Notes under the pieces: generated by a model
Databases searched by the model: none
Seen by the model: the letters and a program-made list of their open reading frames with translations, nothing else
What the model was told of the DNA's origin: nothing
Program-made: the position numbers and the translations under genes
Source: Apostichopus japonicus
Taxonomy: Eukaryota; Echinodermata; Holothuroidea; Aspidochirotida; Stichopodidae
Direction: 5' to 3'
Length of the DNA: 64,000 nucleotides
Assembly (NCBI RefSeq): GCF_037975245.1
Contig: NC_092565.1
Span: 19,509,999-19,573,998, forward strand
In this document: positions 61,953 to 64,000 of the stretch, one piece after another
How positions within the stretch are numbered: position 1 is the stretch's first letter
How the letters are laid out: the number at the start of each line of letters is the position of its first letter

Positions 61953-62098
61953 TTAATCAAGCTGACAATCTGGCTGTTGTGCCTGCCTGTCCTTGCGGGC
62001 ACCAGTCCGGTCTGCAGCATGTTTTAGCCATAATTTAATGACTGCTTCCACCTGTGACTGGGTTGCTGTTTTTGTCAAAGGGTTTCTTGAGATGGCCC
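61953..62098 (-). CDS. DUF4806-domain protein: last coding exon
   Basis: Acceptor TTTTTTCCTATTGTCCCTAG|GG (exon from 62098). The first two bases complete an Arg codon split with the previous exon. It reads AISRNPLTKTATQSQVEAVI, then KLWLKHAADR, and ends after a short basic-polar tail at TAA (61953-61955). The pattern RNP-T-A-T-x-x-VE-I-x-WL-HA-DR is the C-terminal end of the DUF4806 domain, as I know the family from many invertebrate predicted proteins. An ATTAAA at 61842-61847 (minus) could serve for polyadenylation. Function of DUF4806 is unknown to me. Confidence 0.8.
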
Positions 62099-62577
62099 CT
62101 AGGGACAATAGGAAAAAACGAAGAGCAATTATAAGTATAATCACATGAATAAACCAAGAGAAAATGTAATCTAATGACTGACCGCATGGCTTAATTGATA
62201 TTATGTTGTTTATTTCAGGCAAGTCTCATCCCAAATGATTGGAGGGCATTGATGATACTTATCAACTTGGTCCAATTTTACTGCTCTGCTCAGCGCTTTG
62301 CAAAGATGAGTACATTATCTTATATGAATTACAGTCACACATTGCAGTCTGACAAAACCATTCAATCTACACAAAGTTGCTTGATGGTTAAAATATGGGC
62401 CTTGGCCTTTTGGGAAAGATGTATACAATGCATAATGTTTGTGTGTAGTTCAGTGTGAAGCTTTTCTACATGTTACATGATGCATCATTGAAGCACTGTT
62501 AGTTTGTCACAGTATATATACCATTTGAACAACTGGGACGATTTTATTTTTTTTATTATAGGCATTTGTATACTTAC

Positions 62578-62743
62578 TAAAAATCAAATCTTTCAGAAGA
62601 AGGGTAGAAAAGGCTTTCTTTTCGGCACTCCCCCTGCCTAACCAGTTGAATTTTGTGGCCAAGGCACTGCTCATTAGGAATGATAAAATCCTTCTCACAC
62701 TACTATCCAAGTTGGTCCCACCTATCATAGACAGCTTCTGGAC
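62578..62743 (-). CDS. DUF4806-domain protein: internal exon, domain core
   Basis: Acceptor ATATATAG|GTC after a CACCTCC tract (exon from 62743), donor TTTTTA|GTAAGT (exon to 62578). The 166 bp enter in phase 0 and leave in phase 1, matching both neighbours. The residues VQKLSMIGGTNLDSSVRRI, then KFNWLGRGSAEKKAF, are the diagnostic centre of DUF4806 (L-S-x-IGG-x-x-x-x-x-V-R-R-I and NW-GR-G-x-KKAF). The domain looks intact across the junctions with no stops. Proteins with this domain are often associated with invertebrate mobile-element gene sets or expanded families, so host-gene status is not certain. Confidence 0.85.
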
Positions 62744-63426
62744 CTATATAAGGAGGTGATTGCGAAAAAAAAATGAAATTTATTAAGGAACAAAGTTTAT
62801 GTTATCCAGTTGTAATAAGTTATGAATTGTTTACTTGTTATTTACCACCACACTACTATTAGTATTACATTAGTTGTAATTAATTTATTTTCTAAAAATA
62901 TGTATTTGGTAAACATTACTACAAGAAGTATAATTAAAAAGTAATATATTTCAAAATGTATGTAGTTAACAGAGATACAATTTTTTCAAAAAAATAATGC
63001 AAATATATCTCAGATAGAGGTATGACTTATGACATACCACGTATGACAGGAGTGGGGTCACTGGGTGCATAAGTATCTAAGAGTTTGGCAAGATTGTTTA
63101 AAACTGTAAGACTCCTACCACTCCCAGTTGAAAAAAAAGTAGTGCAATTTTTAAAGCAATATGCAATTATAAGGCTCATAGAGCAAATTTTAAACTGTGC
63201 CATCTACACTTATAACTTGGGTTGAAATATGAGACTTATAGACCACATAGCATCATATGTCTATTTAATATGGCTGTGAAAAGGTTTTCATTAACTTTAT
63301 ATTACAAATTGATGGAGCACGAAATTACAGCAAGTTACATTTAGTCTAAAACTCAATCATAGAACGCTTACACTACTGGTTTCTTTAAAAACGTGCAATC
63401 AAAAACACACAAAAAACATTTCTTAC

Positions 63427-63635
63427 CAGTTTTTTCCTTGATCCTGTGTCATTTTTAAGTTTTTCCTCCAAAGAAGTTATACCTTCAAGGGACTTTAGAG
63501 GAAATTCATTTAGCCAATCGTCTTCTTCACTCTCTGGTAGGACGTTTGCCTCAGTCAGTGTTTTTAGCAGCAACTTGTTGTGCTGAACCTCCGCCTTAAT
63601 CTCCGTCAGCATCGAGATTACCCTTTTTTCAAAAT
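63427..63635 (-). CDS. DUF4806-domain protein: upstream exon
   Basis: Acceptor TTTTATTAG|AT (exon from 63635), donor CTG|GTAAGA (exon to 63427), 209 bp. Two bases complete a codon from an exon further upstream; the exon leaves in phase 0. It encodes FEKRVISMLTEIKAEVQHNK, then LLLKTLTEANV, an amphipathic helix like the one usually preceding DUF4806. An acidic linker (PESEEDDWLNEF) follows, then PLKSLEGITSLEEKLKND ending SRKKL, the start of the domain. The Met at 63610-63612 is internal; the frame stays open to the acceptor, so the true start is in an exon beyond 63.7 kb, probably outside the window. Confidence 0.8.
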
Positions 63636-63892
63636 CTAATAAAAGTTGACAACAACAAAATAAACTTAGTTACATTCCTATAAACTCCATGTGTCATAGT
63701 AAAACTGTGTTCCCTTAAAAATTATACTGTACATTAGGTCTTTCATTTTTTGTTGTTGCATATTTAGCATCAATTTAATAATAAATAACAATTCACAAGA
63801 ATATAAATAAATAATATTAAATAGTAACAAATATTACTTTGTCTTCATACCTTAGCATTTTTGGTTTCGATGATAATCGTAACATTTGCAAT

Positions 63893-64000
63893 CATGCGTG
63901 TGTGTGTGCGTTTGTGACGCCCAGCTTGTAAACACGATATCTCAAGAAGGGAAGCTTGGACAGTTCTCATATTTGGTACATAGGAGTACCTTATTGAGTA
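63893..64000 (+). repeat. (GT)n-anchored dispersed repeat at window edge
   Basis: A short GTGTGTGTGTGCG run is followed by ACACGATATCTCAAGAAGGG, AAGCTTGGACAG and TATTTGGTACATAGGAG, a widespread type of microsatellite-linked repeat. It is cut by the window edge. A diverged relative in opposite orientation is at 49600-49740. Confidence 0.5.

Noticed and set aside
62195..62458. Plus-strand frame with a preceding TTTATTTCAG acceptor, in phase with the 57347 exon
   Set aside because: It lies in an intron of the DUF4806 gene on the other strand, shows no recognisable domain, and the acceptor alone is weak evidence.

Overview
This window is AT-rich, intron- and repeat-dominated animal nuclear DNA. 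Long stretches hold no gene. The recognisable coding pieces are short exons with GT/AG borders, buried among microsatellites, minisatellites, MITEs, LINE relics and a tRNA-derived SINE. The repeat style suggests a marine invertebrate deuterostome, most likely an echinoderm such as a sea cucumber. Clues are inverted GCGTAGCCAGG ends, TGACCTTTGACC-rich interspersed repeats and CR1-like LINE tails. This placement is inference from repeat style; no ribosomal or mitochondrial marker is present.

Layout. From 1 to 7.6 kb there is a hairpin-rich minisatellite (about 2.0-2.4 kb) and TA microsatellites, but no exon. At 7634-8108 (minus) lies the first coding exon of an NK-type homeobox gene, probably NK1/Nkx1. 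It carries an Engrailed-homology-1 repressor motif; the homeodomain exon must lie beyond the left edge. From 8 to 45 kb I see no convincing host exon. This part has a LINE 3' end (10.55-11.1 kb), two hammerhead-ribozyme-like motifs (11.1 and 15.9 kb), large TA and GAT arrays (24.6 and 28.0 kb), 31-bp and 23-bp minisatellites (30.3 and 35.9 kb), a hAT-like element (33.55-35.09 kb) and a frameshifted coding relic (39.5-39.8 kb).

From 45.5 to 53.5 kb a minus-strand gene can be assembled from at least four phase-0 exons. It would encode a small protein of about 200-225 residues with an acidic or coiled-coil N-terminal half and a C-terminal pair of CxxC motifs. I do not recognise the family. Its introns hold a very uniform 72-bp minisatellite, a 42-bp tandem repeat and DR1-like repeats. 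Just upstream or in its first intron are a decayed CR1-like LINE, a hAT-type MITE with a perfect 8-bp target duplication, and a SINE nested in another MITE.

At 57347-57463 (plus) there is a probable first coding exon of another unrecognised gene. Downstream is a CpG-rich satellite-like element of 115-bp monomers (57.8-59.2 kb) with an exact 574-bp five-monomer higher-order period. At 61953-63635 (minus) the last three exons of a DUF4806-domain gene end the window; its 5' exons lie beyond the right edge.

No operon, CRISPR array, rRNA gene or complete protein-coding gene is present. The genes look unrelated in function. The most distinctive features are the higher-order satellite, the unrecognised CxxC gene, the DUF4806 gene and the ribozyme-like motifs.
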